A DNA stretch of 64,000 nucleotides, taken from positions 1,054,001 through 1,118,000 of the forward strand of contig JABYQQ010000017.1 of NCBI GenBank assembly GCA_022605405.1, read 5' to 3'. The stretch comes from Earliella scabrosa (Eukaryota; Basidiomycota; Agaricomycetes; Polyporales; Polyporaceae). The notes beneath the pieces are model-generated. The model was given only the letters and a program-made list of their open reading frames with translations. It was not told the DNA's origin and searched no databases. The position numbers and the translations under genes were made by a program. Positions 1-10,310 of the stretch are shown here, piece after piece; within the stretch, counting starts at the first letter, position 1, and each line of letters begins with the position of its first letter.

Positions 1-35
1 CGACGCTGTTCTCCCGACTGTCGCGTCTACTCTCG

Positions 36-45
36 CTATATATTC
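36..45 (+). promoter_or_regulatory. TATA-like box upstream of siderophore transporter
   Basis: The sequence ctatatattc lies about 120 bases before the ATG at 163, a plausible core-promoter position for a fungal gene with a short leader. No other promoter element was recognised. Confidence 0.35.
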
Positions 46-162
46 CCAGCCCCAGCGTGCACCATGCTCTCGCGCTTCTCGCCCCGCTCCCGCTTGCTGG
101 CTTGTATCTGCTCGCCCAAGTCATCCTTGCGCTCAGTACTCTCGGATAGCTAAGCTACAGCC

Positions 163-3100
163 ATGTCTGATGACCACGAGAGAACAGCACAGTCCGTGCA
201 CGATGCGCACTCTCCAGACGCTCTTCCAAAGCTCGACCGCGACATCGAGGAACAGCTCGAGGCGGAGGTCGACGCTCACCTCGGCGTCATGGCCGTCGAG
301 GCCGCGGAGAAGGTTTATGGTCGCTACTCAAAATGGTTCCTGTTTATTGGGTGCGTCTCACGTTCTCTCTTCTCTCCCTGCTTCCCGAACGCGTTCTCCT
401 CTTGTTCTCGTCTCCATTCTATAAAGTGACTCCGAGCGGCAACCCGTAACCTCGAATGGGTTTCACATCTCGGCCCACCACGCTTGATCCGTGTCGAGTA
501 ACGCATGCGTCCTCTACGGTCTTGCTCAGTATGCTCTCCGAAGTAGATGTTCGCGTTCCAAGTGCTGGCCAATGCGTGGTTGCCGGACTCCTCTGCACCT
601 GCCAATGATTGGGAACGACCGCTCCAATGCATAATGGCCTGCCGTACCATGACTCTCCCACTTGACACGGCACCAGCCATGTCTGGTCTCTCTTTCTCTC
701 CTTTCTACGCGAACTCTTGCGGGGAAACGCGACACTGACTCTGCGACTCTCTCGCAGCATTGCGCTCGCCTCCTACATCTACTCGCTCGACGGCACGACG
801 ACGTACTTGTACCTCCCATACGCCGCCTCCGCCTACGACAGGCACAGCATGATCTCCACCATCCAGACCGCCCAGTCTGTCATCAGTCGGTATCCCGCCC
901 TTGGTCTCCTCACGCTGGTGTACTTACCGTGCTCTTCCAGTCGCGGTGGGCAAGCCTGTGATCGCCAAGTTTGCGGACGTCCGCTCCCGTGCGCAAGCGT
1001 ACATCCTCGTCCGTACGTACAGCCTCCCTACCCTTCCTCTCACCCGTTTTGCTCAATGTTGGCCCTCGACAGTTGGATTCTACGTTCTCGGTCCGTTCTC
1101 ACGTCTCCTCTCGCGGTGCGCGCTGCGTTTCTAACTTCTGTCGGACTAGGTTACATCGTCATCGCGTCTGCCCATTCCGTCGGGGCCATCGCCGGAGGCA
1201 TCATCCTCTACGCCGTGTACGTGCTCTCATCGCATCTACCCCCTGTTTGCTGACTGCTGACCCCGGTCCACAGCGGCTACACGTACGTCTTCAACGTTTC
1301 CGCAAACCCCGTCCCCGTGTCCCCGCTGACCGCACGCGCCGCAGAGGCCTGCAACTTCTGACGTCTGTCATCGTCGCGGACATCACGACGCTCAAGTGGC
1401 GCGGGCTCGTGAACGGCCTCACTTCCGCGCCGTTCATCGTCAACGCCTTCGTCGGCGCGAACATCGCGACGTCGATCAACGCGCACTCCGGATGGCGCTG
1501 GGGATGTGCGTCCCCTTCCCTCTCCATTTCGCCTTTCCTCTCCTGCATGCATTGACACCAGCACTCACATCCCCTTCCCTCCCCATACGCAGACGGCATG
1601 TTCGCGATCCTCGTCCCCGCCGCGCTCTCCCCGCTCATCGTCACCCTCGCCTGGGCCGAGCACAAGGCGCGCACGCTCGGGCTCCTCCCGCCTCCGCCGC
1701 ACAAGCCGACCGTCGAGCTCGAAGTGGGCTTCTTCCAAGCATCAGTCGTTCCGCGCGCGGGGCGCGCGTGGAAGTTCGCGCAGCAACTGGACGCGGTCGG
1801 GTTGTTGCTTGTCGGGACGAGCGTTGCGCTCATTTTGCTCCCGCTCACGCTTGCGAGGAGCGCGAGGGGCGGGTGGGAAAACCGTGAGCGGCTCTCGTTC
1901 CTGTTGGATGGAGGACACGCGGGCTGACGGTGAGCGTGCAGCGTCGATGATCGCGATGCTGGTTGTGGGCGTCGTTCTGTTGCCCGTGATCGTGTTCTGG
2001 GAGTTCAAGTTCGCGAAGCGGCCGATACTAGCGCGGAGGCTGCTCAAGAACCGGACGGTCGTCTTTGCGGCGTGGATCGGGTTCTTTGATTTTGTACGTG
2101 TGCGGTTCTCTATCGCGACCCATCGCGCCGGCTCTGGCCACCGCTGACGCGCGTCCGCGCAGGTCTCGTTCTACCTCACGACGACGTACCTCTACTCTTT
2201 CATTCTTATCACCAAACCCTGGTGCGTCCTCTCTGCCGGCGCCCTATGCGATTCGGACACTCATGCACGGACGGGCGGAATGCAGGTCGGCGCTCAACGC
2301 GGGGTACTTCAACCAGGCGCAGTCCGTCGCGCTGACCGTGTTTGGGATCTCGGCGGGGGTCGCGATGCGGTTCATGCACCGATACAAGTGGCTGCTCGTC
2401 GCCGGGCTCTCCATCCGTCTCCTGTGCGTCCCCTCTCCTCTTCTCTCTGCATCCTCCGTACTGAGTACTGAGGACTGACGTGTGGCACCTCGCAGCGGCG
2501 TCGGGCTGATGATTCATTCGCGCGGGGTGCACGGGTCGGACGCGGAGATTGTGTGGACGCAGATCTTGCAGGGCATGGGCGGCGGGTTCGCGGCGGTGTG
2601 CTCGACGGTGGCGAGCCAGGCGGCGGTGCCGCATGTGGATATGGCGATCACGACCGCGATGGTGCTGCTGTGGACCGAGATCGGGGGCGCTGTTGGGAGC
2701 GCGGTCGGTGCGTCTCTTCCTTCCCCTTCCCTTCCCTCCTTTCTGCCGTTCTTGCGCATTGTTTCCTGTTCTTTTCTGGAGGAACGCGATGCTGACCGCA
2801 CCCTGCTTGGCGGGTTGCAGCGGGCGCGATCTGGACGAACACGATGCCGGACAGGCTCGCGGAGCACCTGCCGGGCGTGAACGAGACGACGCGGGCGGCG
2901 CTGTTTGGGAGCATCACGGACATCATGGAATATGCGTTCGACGACCCCGTGCGCCAGGGCGTCATCACCGGTACGTCCTCCCTCCCCTCCCTCCTCTCCC
3001 TTTCTTTCCCTCCCCGTTCCATCATGCTAATGGCTGTGGCTGTGACATGGGCAGCGTACGGCGAGGTAATGGAGCTCCTGCTGATCGCGGGCACGGTCCT

Positions 3101-3278
3101 GTCCGTCATCCCGCTCCTCCTGTCGCTCGGGATGCCGAACTATTACCTTGGAGATACGCAGAACGCGGTCGACGCTGTGAACTTGAAGGGCGAGCGCGTC
3201 GGCGCAACCCCGTCTTCTGCTAGCCAACGGGGCGAGCGCGACTCGGAGGCTCGAGAGGAGAAGGGCGGTGACGTGTAG
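163..3278 (+). CDS. MFS siderophore-iron transporter (Sit1/Str-like)
   Basis: Plasma-membrane or vesicle proton symporter of the major facilitator superfamily, expected to import ferric siderophores. It is split by about eleven introns; the first is long (351-757, 407 bases), the rest about 50-100. The hydrophilic N-terminus (MSDDHERTAQ...) precedes the first membrane helix, whose SLDGTTTYLYLPYA stretch is typical of siderophore transporters. Later exons give TSVIVADITTLKWRGLVNG and FLIL-type helices, the loop exon around 2840-2970 reads DIMEYAFDDPVRQGVIT, and the C-terminus has MPNYYLGDTQNAV, also characteristic of the Sit1/Mir group. The tail is charged (EREDSEAREEKGG-like) and cytosolic. 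The start at 163 gives the full N-terminal tail and follows a TATA-like site. Every splice junction checked keeps frame, so the gene looks intact. The substrate cannot be told from sequence. Confidence 0.85.
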
Positions 3279-3714
3279 GTCCGGGGTGGTGGAGGGCCCT
3301 TGTGTCACGACGTTGTACGCTTTGTCATGTTCAACGTGACCGCTGTATTCATAAGGCGTACGAGTATTGCATATTTCAAGTTGTGGAAGCGTGTCAACAG
3401 TTGGACGTTGAATGCGAGCTATTGTCTCCCGTAGACGGGGCCTCTAGGTGTGTTTTGGATGTTCCTCATGATCAGGCTCCTGTACTTACTTATGTGTGTG
3501 ATAGACAGGTCTCCCGCCAGGCGTCAAGGTGAGCCGAGTCCACCACATCCGCATTCAAGATCTACGAGGGCTACTGCTCGGAGATCCTCATTCACGGACT
3601 CAAGACCATGGGAGATATGTCAGACGGTGCTCGAGTTAGTATGACACCTCTGTGGGACCCCACGCACAGCGCGAGAAGCTGCAATGTATGTAGGTCGCGC
3701 GGCGATCACCTGGC
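3279..3714 (+). other. Spacer after the transporter
   Basis: This should hold the 3' UTR and terminator of the transporter. Around 3540-3690 there is one open frame (KIYEGYCSEILIHGL) without a start and without resemblance to the transporter. I recognise no gene here. Confidence 0.4.
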
Positions 3715-4081
3715 AGGACGGCGCTGTTTGGGAAGCATCACGGACTTCATGCATTATGAAATACGCGTTCGATAATCCCGTGCGGCGTGCGATTGGGCGT
3801 CATCGTCGGTGTGTCTCTCCTCCCCTTATTCCCGTCGTGTTCATGCTGACGGCTGCGACGTGGGCACTGGCAGCGTACTAGACCGAGGTGACGGAGCTCG
3901 TCCTCTTGCGAGTCACTGCTCCGAGTCGGCCCGATGCCAGACTACTAAGTACCTCGGCGACACGCAGATTGCGGTCGACGATACTTGAAGCCTGGCAAGC
4001 GCCTGTCTATTGCTGGCGAGGACGGTGATTGTGACCACTGACGGGGAGCGGCGAAGGGAAAAAGGCGGTGAAAATGTAGGT
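3715..4081 (+). pseudogene. Decayed duplicate of the 3' end of the siderophore transporter
   Basis: This stretch repeats the last two exons and the last intron of the gene just upstream. The copy has ggcgctgtttgggaagcatc where the gene has ggcgctgtttgggagcatca. Then both follow with an ATGAAATACGCGTTCGA / ATGGAATATGCGTTCGA-type pair, a C/T-rich intron ending in gcag, and the coding ends for LGDTQNAV and the charged tail. The copy has in-frame stops (for example tag just after the acceptor near 3878) and several small indels, so it cannot encode the C-terminal helices. It is a partial tandem duplication that has since decayed. Confidence 0.8.
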
Positions 4082-4498
4082 CCTGGCGGTCGGATACGTT
4101 CAAGGTATCCACGACAAGGGCAGAATAGTCGCGGCTGCCTGGATTGTTTACCACGTCAGCCTATAGCTACAACCGTGAGATGACTCCGGAAGAGAGGAGG
4201 TGATCGTCGACGATGCCGGTGTGCGGTAAGCCCTCCTACAGCTGATTGTCGATCGTTTAGGTAGCTCACCTTTGCTAAGCAGCCCGTCACCGTTCGTGCA
4301 CGACGTCTCCTTGTGGACTGTTCTTAGACTCCGGCCGTATTCCGCTTGAGAGGGAGGATAGAAATGTCCGCAGCGCTCCGAACAGTCGTCCATGCACCAT
4401 GTCAATCTTGCCTTTCCACGTCAATGTCCCGTCGATGGATATAGTTGGGAGCAGCTCTTGTGTCCGTACGTCCCAACGAGTCCCCACCGACCGCAGAC
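4082..4498 (+). other. Spacer upstream of P450-1
   Basis: About 0.4 kb between the transporter relic and the first P450. It must carry the P450 promoter, but no clear TATA box, repeat or coding remnant was seen. Confidence 0.4.
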
Positions 4499-6775
4499 AT
4501 GGCCGCTACAGAGCATGGACCTGCTTCTCTCCCGACCGCCATGACACTGGCGGTCTCTCTTGCCCTCGTAGGTCTCCGACACTCTTCCAGCTTTTCCCGC
4601 CCGTATCCCCCGTCTCACGGCTGTCTCACGTCTCCCGGCCCCCGCCCATCGTAATCTCTGAGCTCACGTCTTTATCAGGTAGCCCACCAGATCTTCCGCA
4701 AGTACGAGACATACAGCATCCCCGCCCACGTCGTCCTTCTTCTCATCCCTCCCGCGCTCGTCTTCGCCTTCTCCGCTCCTCCGGAGTCGACGCCAGGTCG
4801 CGCGCTCGTGCTCATCTACTCGACATATCTCGCGACGCTCCTCTCCTCCATCGCCATCTACCGCCTCTCGCCTTTCCACCCCCTGGCGCGCTATCCCGGC
4901 CCGGTCGGCTGCAAGCTCTCAAAGTTCTACCTCGCTTTCGTCTCCTGCCCGGGCTTCCAGCACAAGTACCTCAAGTCGCTGCATGATACGTATGGGGACG
5001 TCGTCCGCGTAGGTACGCACGCGCCGCTTTTCAATGGACCGTCTCCCACTACCCACATCGCGCGCACAGGCCCAAACGAGCTGTCTATCTGCAACGCGTC
5101 CTACATCCCTCCTCTGCTCGGAGTCAATGGCGTCCCGAAGGGTCCCCGTACGTATCTTCGTTCCTCGATGTCCGACGGATGCATAACATTGTGCTCACCA
5201 TTCGCATGATTGGCAGTTATGGTCGGACGGGTGCTCTCGGCCGAGGGTCTCCCGATGGTGGGCATCCAGGAACTCGATGTCCACCTGCACCGCCGGAAGA
5301 GTTGGAGCCGCGGCATGAGCCAGGGCGCGATCAAAGAGTACGAGCAGCTCATCGCGAGTCGCGCCCGCCAGCTCGTAGCGGGGTTAGAAGAGCACAAGGG
5401 GGCGCCGGTCGATATCGGGCACTGGTTTGGTTTCTTCGCGTGAGTTCTTTTCGCTGCTGCATTTTCGACTCGACTGTCGGACGGAGACTGATGCGGCGGG
5501 CGGGAAGATACGACGTCATGTCCGACATGGCGTTTGGAGGAGGGTCAGAGCTGTTGGAGGCGGGGGACGACAAGGGCAACATCTGGAAGCTGCTGGACGA
5601 TGGGATGTTGTGAGTGTCTGTACACCTCCCGGGTCCTTTGAGGCCGTATGCTCATCGAAGGTGCACGTCATTCGCTGGATAGCATCGCCACCTTCTTCGG
5701 TCACCTCCCGTGGCTGGGTGTGTATGTCGGCAAGATCCCTGCAGCGACCGGCAAACTCAACAAGCTGCTCAGCCACTGCGTCGCCTGTGCGATCGCGCGC
5801 GTGCAGCGCGGTTCGAAGACAAAGGACCTCTTTCATTACCTCGTACGTCATTCCCGTCCTGTCGCTCGCTTTAGTGCCTCCTCTTGCTGACGACACCCTT
5901 CGGCGCGGCGCGCAGAGCCAGGAAGACCTGCCGGACGCACCGCCGCCGCCGCCGATGCAGCAGCTCGTGGACGACGGCGTGCTCGCGATCATCGCCGGCT
6001 CGGACACGACGTCCGGCGCGCTCACGAGCATCATGTACTGCTTGCTCACGCACCCTGATGTATACGAGAAGCTCCAGGCCGAGGTCGACAAGTATTACCC
6101 GCAAGGCGAAGATGCGCTGAACCCCCAACATCATCGCGACATGCCATACCTCACGGCGGTCATGTGAGTCGCCTCTGTGCTGGCGCGTGGTGTGTATAAA
6201 TATCACATAGTGCAATGTGCTGACGCAGTACACGCGGTGTGCAGAAACGAATCCATGCGCGTCTTCCCCGCTGTCCCGACCGGTACACAGCGCCAGGTCC
6301 CTCGCGACAGTAGCGGAGTCACCGTCGGCGACCTGTGCGTCCTCTCCTCTCCCTCCCAACCCATCTTTCGTCGGGGGCTCACGCGCAGCACAGGTACATC
6401 CCTCCAGGGACGGCCTTCCTCGCACCGGCGTACGCGCACCACCTCGACGCGCGCAACTTCTCGCCGAACCCGTCCGCGTTCTGGCCCGAGCGCTGGCTCC
6501 TCGCCGCCGCGGACGACGACGACGACGACGAGAAGCGGGGGGAGGGCTTTGTGCACAACGAGACCGCGTTCCTCGCGTTCTCGCACGGGCCGATGAATTG
6601 CGTGGGCAAGAACCTCGCGATGCTCGAGATGCGCCTCGTGCTGTGCGCGCTCCTGCAGAGGTTCAGGTTTGCGCTGCGGGAGGGGTGGGATGCGGGGAGC
6701 TATGAGCGGAACTACAGGGACTACTTCACGTCGCCGAGGCCGGAGTTGCCGGTGGTGCTTGAGGTGCGCTGGTAG
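4499..6775 (+). CDS. Cytochrome P450 monooxygenase, array copy 1 (intact)
   Basis: Membrane-anchored heme monooxygenase, expected to need a microsomal reductase. About nine introns. The N-terminal exon (MAATEHGPASLPTAMTLAVS) is spliced to VAHQIFRKYETYS, followed by hydrophobic anchor helices and a proline hinge SPFHPLARYPGP. The core shows the I-helix motif AGSDTTSG, the K-helix ExxR as NESMR, the PERF region FWPERW and the heme loop FSHGPMNCVGKNLA with its cysteine ligand. An Asp-rich low-complexity insert (DDDDDD) lies before the heme loop. The end is PVVLEVRW-stop. Closest relatives are copies 2 and 3 in this window with the same exon layout. The hinge and KGP-loop resemble basidiomycete CYP5037-type enzymes, but that family name is from memory. 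An alternative start is the internal Met at about 4541. Confidence 0.85.
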
Positions 6776-7079
6776 GTGCTGGGGGATCATGAGGCATTCG
6801 TTGGCACCTTTATGGGGGCGTGTCAGCGAGGTATAGATGAAGTCTGATTGTGATTAGAGCACTTACATAGTCTACAATTCCGAGGACCTGAGGAAGATCC
6901 GCTTTGAGTGATTTCATACGTCCGATTCATGCGCATCAGTGTGTAGGGCGCGAGACGTTAGCAAACGCGCAGAGTCTCAATACAATTGCATAGGAGCAGC
7001 TGGTCAACATGCGAAGTTACGCAGTAGTCTCGACTCTCCTAGGGGCGATGGATCTACCGAAGCAGCGTCGAGAAATGGG

Positions 7080-9087
7080 TCAATTTCCTAGTAGCGTAGA
7101 CGTAAACGGGCTCATGAGGTCAATGCCTGGGACGTCGGCCGAGGCAAGCCAGCTGCGCGCGTTGATACTACAAATTTGGGTGAGCGGTGAGGGACGATAG
7201 TCTCGAGGGGGAACTCACGACACAAGGAACGCGGTGGGCGATGCTATGGCAACATGTCATGAGCCTGTTGGGCAGGGATTGGACGTTCGAACTCACACTT
7301 CGTGAGGATGATGATCATAGGAAGGAAGATCATCTTTTTGGGGGACGTAAATACCTTCCAGGACGGGTAAGAACGCTGGGCGGGGACTTGTTGCGAGACA
7401 TGTCGTACCGTGATAATGGCGAGTAGCTCGAACACGCTGAGCATTCGTCATGTAAGTACTAAGCATGATATCGAGAGGATGGCCGCGAGCATGTAGCGTA
7501 CCTGATAAATGAACCTATACCAATCGTGGATCTATTAGACATCATCGATGACCTCTCAACTATTCATGTTACCGGAAGCTAAGGCATATCGGATGAGTAT
7601 GTTTATTGTCCAATTTGACCTGCAGAGTAACAACTTTTAGGCAATTCACGTAGCGATCATTTGCTGTACACACCTCTTGATGCCCGTCCGGCTCTTGTGC
7701 AAGGTGTAGATGAGAACTGTCGACATGGTGACGTTTGCGACAGCTACAAGCCCCGAGCCCAGCGCAATGAGCCACTGGTGGTGAAAACATCATGCTCCGC
7801 TGCAGCGTGGAAGGGCTGCGATTCGTGACCTACCGCGTGTTGAAAACAAGTATAGAGGTCAAGCGCGTTCCAACTATGCAACACGTTCGCATGCATGATT
7901 CAATGACAACTCATGTAGCAGGTCAGTGGGACGTACGTCCGACATGAGGCCACTGTCTGAATGCGTGAGCGAGGAATTCACGCATCGCGTGCATAGTAGT
8001 GGACTCACTGGAATAGCATCCTTGGGAACCATATCGTAATAAATCGGATTCACGTCAGCTAGCGAGGTTTGATGTCACCATGTGGTCGACTGACCGAAAA
8101 ATGCGATGTCGAGAGCCACCTTTAAAGATCAAAATGAGCTCCCGAAATGACTAAGTGGGCGATTTGAGGCGTACCGCCGTTGCGATCAGAGGACGGTATT
8201 TCCGACGACCGACTGCGCCATATCATACATTAGTTGGACTGAGAGTCATCACCGAATGAAAATTGTACATAGCCACACTCGGCGAGCAAAGAACCTACAT
8301 TCCGAGTCAGTCAAGCGCTCAAGCATCACTCAAGTTGACGATACAACTGACAGTTCGCAAGTGAGAGCAGAAAGAGCCTATTTTCCAGTGTGGGGAGTGC
8401 TCGTGTTAATCTAATTATCAGCATGGAATAACCTATACCCACCGATGGCACCCCAAGCAGCTGCGATCGTCGCCGAGTGGAAGTCAGCGTGTGTGCTATT
8501 GCGTCGAGGGACGGAGTATGACCTTCAGCGTCCTGAAGGAATTATGAGACAGAGAAGCATCTAACGAATGTGCTGACCTACCAGGCCGGGCTTCCCAACA
8601 CGACGTCTGGATGATGGTGATGCTTGATCATATAGAAATAGCTATGGGCACAGGAATCAGTTGACGAGAGGCGAGCGGGTATGAGGACAACACATGCCAG
8701 GTATAGATGTTCATTGCAGCGGTGGAGGTCTCCGCTATTCTGCGCTCCTTGATGAGCTCGAGGTGACAATACGATGATACCAACTCACAGCATGGTCGAT
8801 ACCTGTACATCCATGTAAGTAGATTGTAATTGGAATGACGGCCGCGTACCTACCCAGAGCTTCATGAGTAGCCTGTCGTTCGGATAGGTCCGGAAGTATC
8901 GGAAGACTTGATGAAAGATGATACCTTGCAAGCTATGTGGCTTTTAGCAACGATAAATCAGCACGCACGGACACGATACTCACAACAAACCAGCCGTAGT
9001 ACCGAGTAACAGCACGCCGAGGAAGTTGTCGGCGAGCGGTGGGAACGCCGAATTTTGAGCGACTGCGGGCAAGTAGTCATGAGACAT
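7080..9087 (-). CDS. DUF6534-type multipass membrane protein, copy 1
   Basis: Seven-helix membrane protein of unknown function, of the family (DUF6534) expanded in Agaricomycetes. It is read from about eleven small exons on the minus strand. Exon 1 is MSHDYLPAVAQNS..ADNFLGVLLLGTTAGLL. Then come LQGIIFHQVFRYFRTYPND, YMIKHHHPDVVLGSPAW, FFARRVW, ALDIAFFG, WLIALGSGLVAVANVTM, the family hallmark LHKSRTGIK, SNWTINILIRYALASG, KKMIFLPMIIILTK and INARSWLASADVPGI near the end. Junctions checked keep frame. Exons between 8170 and 8530 are the least certain. It is convergent with P450-1, and a TATA-like site lies about 45 bases upstream of the start. A partly decayed state cannot be excluded. Confidence 0.65.
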
Positions 9088-9128
9088 GCTAGACAGACGT
9101 GGAGCGTACGTCGCGTACTATTGCTGCA

Positions 9129-9137
9129 CATATATAC
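9129..9137 (-). promoter_or_regulatory. TATA-like box of DUF6534 copy 1
   Basis: On the minus strand gtatatatg lies about 45 bases before the ATG at 9087. This fits a TATA position and supports the chosen start. Confidence 0.4.
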
Positions 9138-10310
9138 CTCGACTGTGCCGCTCGTTTGACCTTCGGGCTACCACATGAGTGACATCCGGGTGTGCGCTCA
9201 CGGTGGGTGAAGCGCTAGATCGATCCAAAATCGGATCGCTATCAAAGGAGTTAATGATCGAACCAGTGATATGTGGCACTTATACGCGCTGCAACATGGA
9301 CGAAGCGGGGCCAATAATACTATCGTGAGCCCCTCAAACGGAGAAGCATGATGGTGCAGTACTTGTGCCACTCTGGAAGTCTTCGACACTGAGCCCTGCG
9401 CCCTACTGCCGTGGAAAGGGCCACTTCAGTGAAGCTCTAAACCGACCGGGAGTCCGAGGTCGGAGTCCGCACAACGCAGCATCTCAGTGCACGTTCTGCC
9501 ATCTGGTTGTGCGCAGTCTCTGATGAGCCTGTATCTCACTGTCTCCATAGCCTGTGCCATGGGATGTGTGTCTGTTCACACACTGGCGCAACTCCTCCGG
9601 AGCGTCAGAAAACTTAGCTCACCGCCGCCGTAAGGCTCGTCTCTCAAGACTGCCGTCACTCAAGGCCGCCTGACCGTGTTCGGGTGCTTGAAAGGAGCCG
9701 AGAAAAGATTACTTACCACGAAGGTTGCAATGGCATAATCCAGCCCAATTGGTGCCAACGGTCGAGCTAATTTGCAGCTGGTTCCGCTGGATTACTTGCA
9801 GACGTGTGGGCACCTTTCGAGCTTGCTGACTGTCGAAGATTGCCTGGAGGCTAGTAGTAGATCGGAAACTTGAAGAGAGTTCCCACTCTCTCGTATGTTA
9901 CGTAATTTTCGACATGGGCGTTTGAGCATGAATCGATCTGGATCGACTCTGACGCGCCGGCAGACGAAGGCTGTGTTATCCTTGACTTCCCACTTCCAAC
10001 ACTCAGTCGAGTGCAGTGACTGGTGCGTAAATATGGTTCTCAAGGTCCCTGAGCAGTGGCATGTTCTGACACTACCATATGGCAGCAGCTGCGGTATCTG
10101 TTTCGGAAATTGCTTCGGGACGTCTGGCACCCCAACGTGACATTCCGCCGCTGAACAAGTTGCAAGACCTGGCCTGACTGCTGACCAGTGAGCTATTCCT
10201 ACTCACAGTGCCTGGTTTTCTTGAGGCTTGCTTTATAGCTGATCTGACGTCTCCAGCGTTGACTGCTACTGACGACCGTCTCTTGTTGCAAACCGGACTC
10301 ACTCATCATA
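9138..10310 (+). other. Spacer between DUF6534 copy 1 and P450-2
   Basis: About 1.2 kb between divergently transcribed genes. Only short ORFs without family resemblance are present and no repeat was recognised. It presumably holds both promoters. Confidence 0.4.

Noticed and set aside
163..3278. Assignment of the transporter to drug/H+ antiporters
   Set aside because: The SLDGTTTY and YYLGDTQNAV motifs fit siderophore transporters better than DHA1/DHA2 drug exporters.
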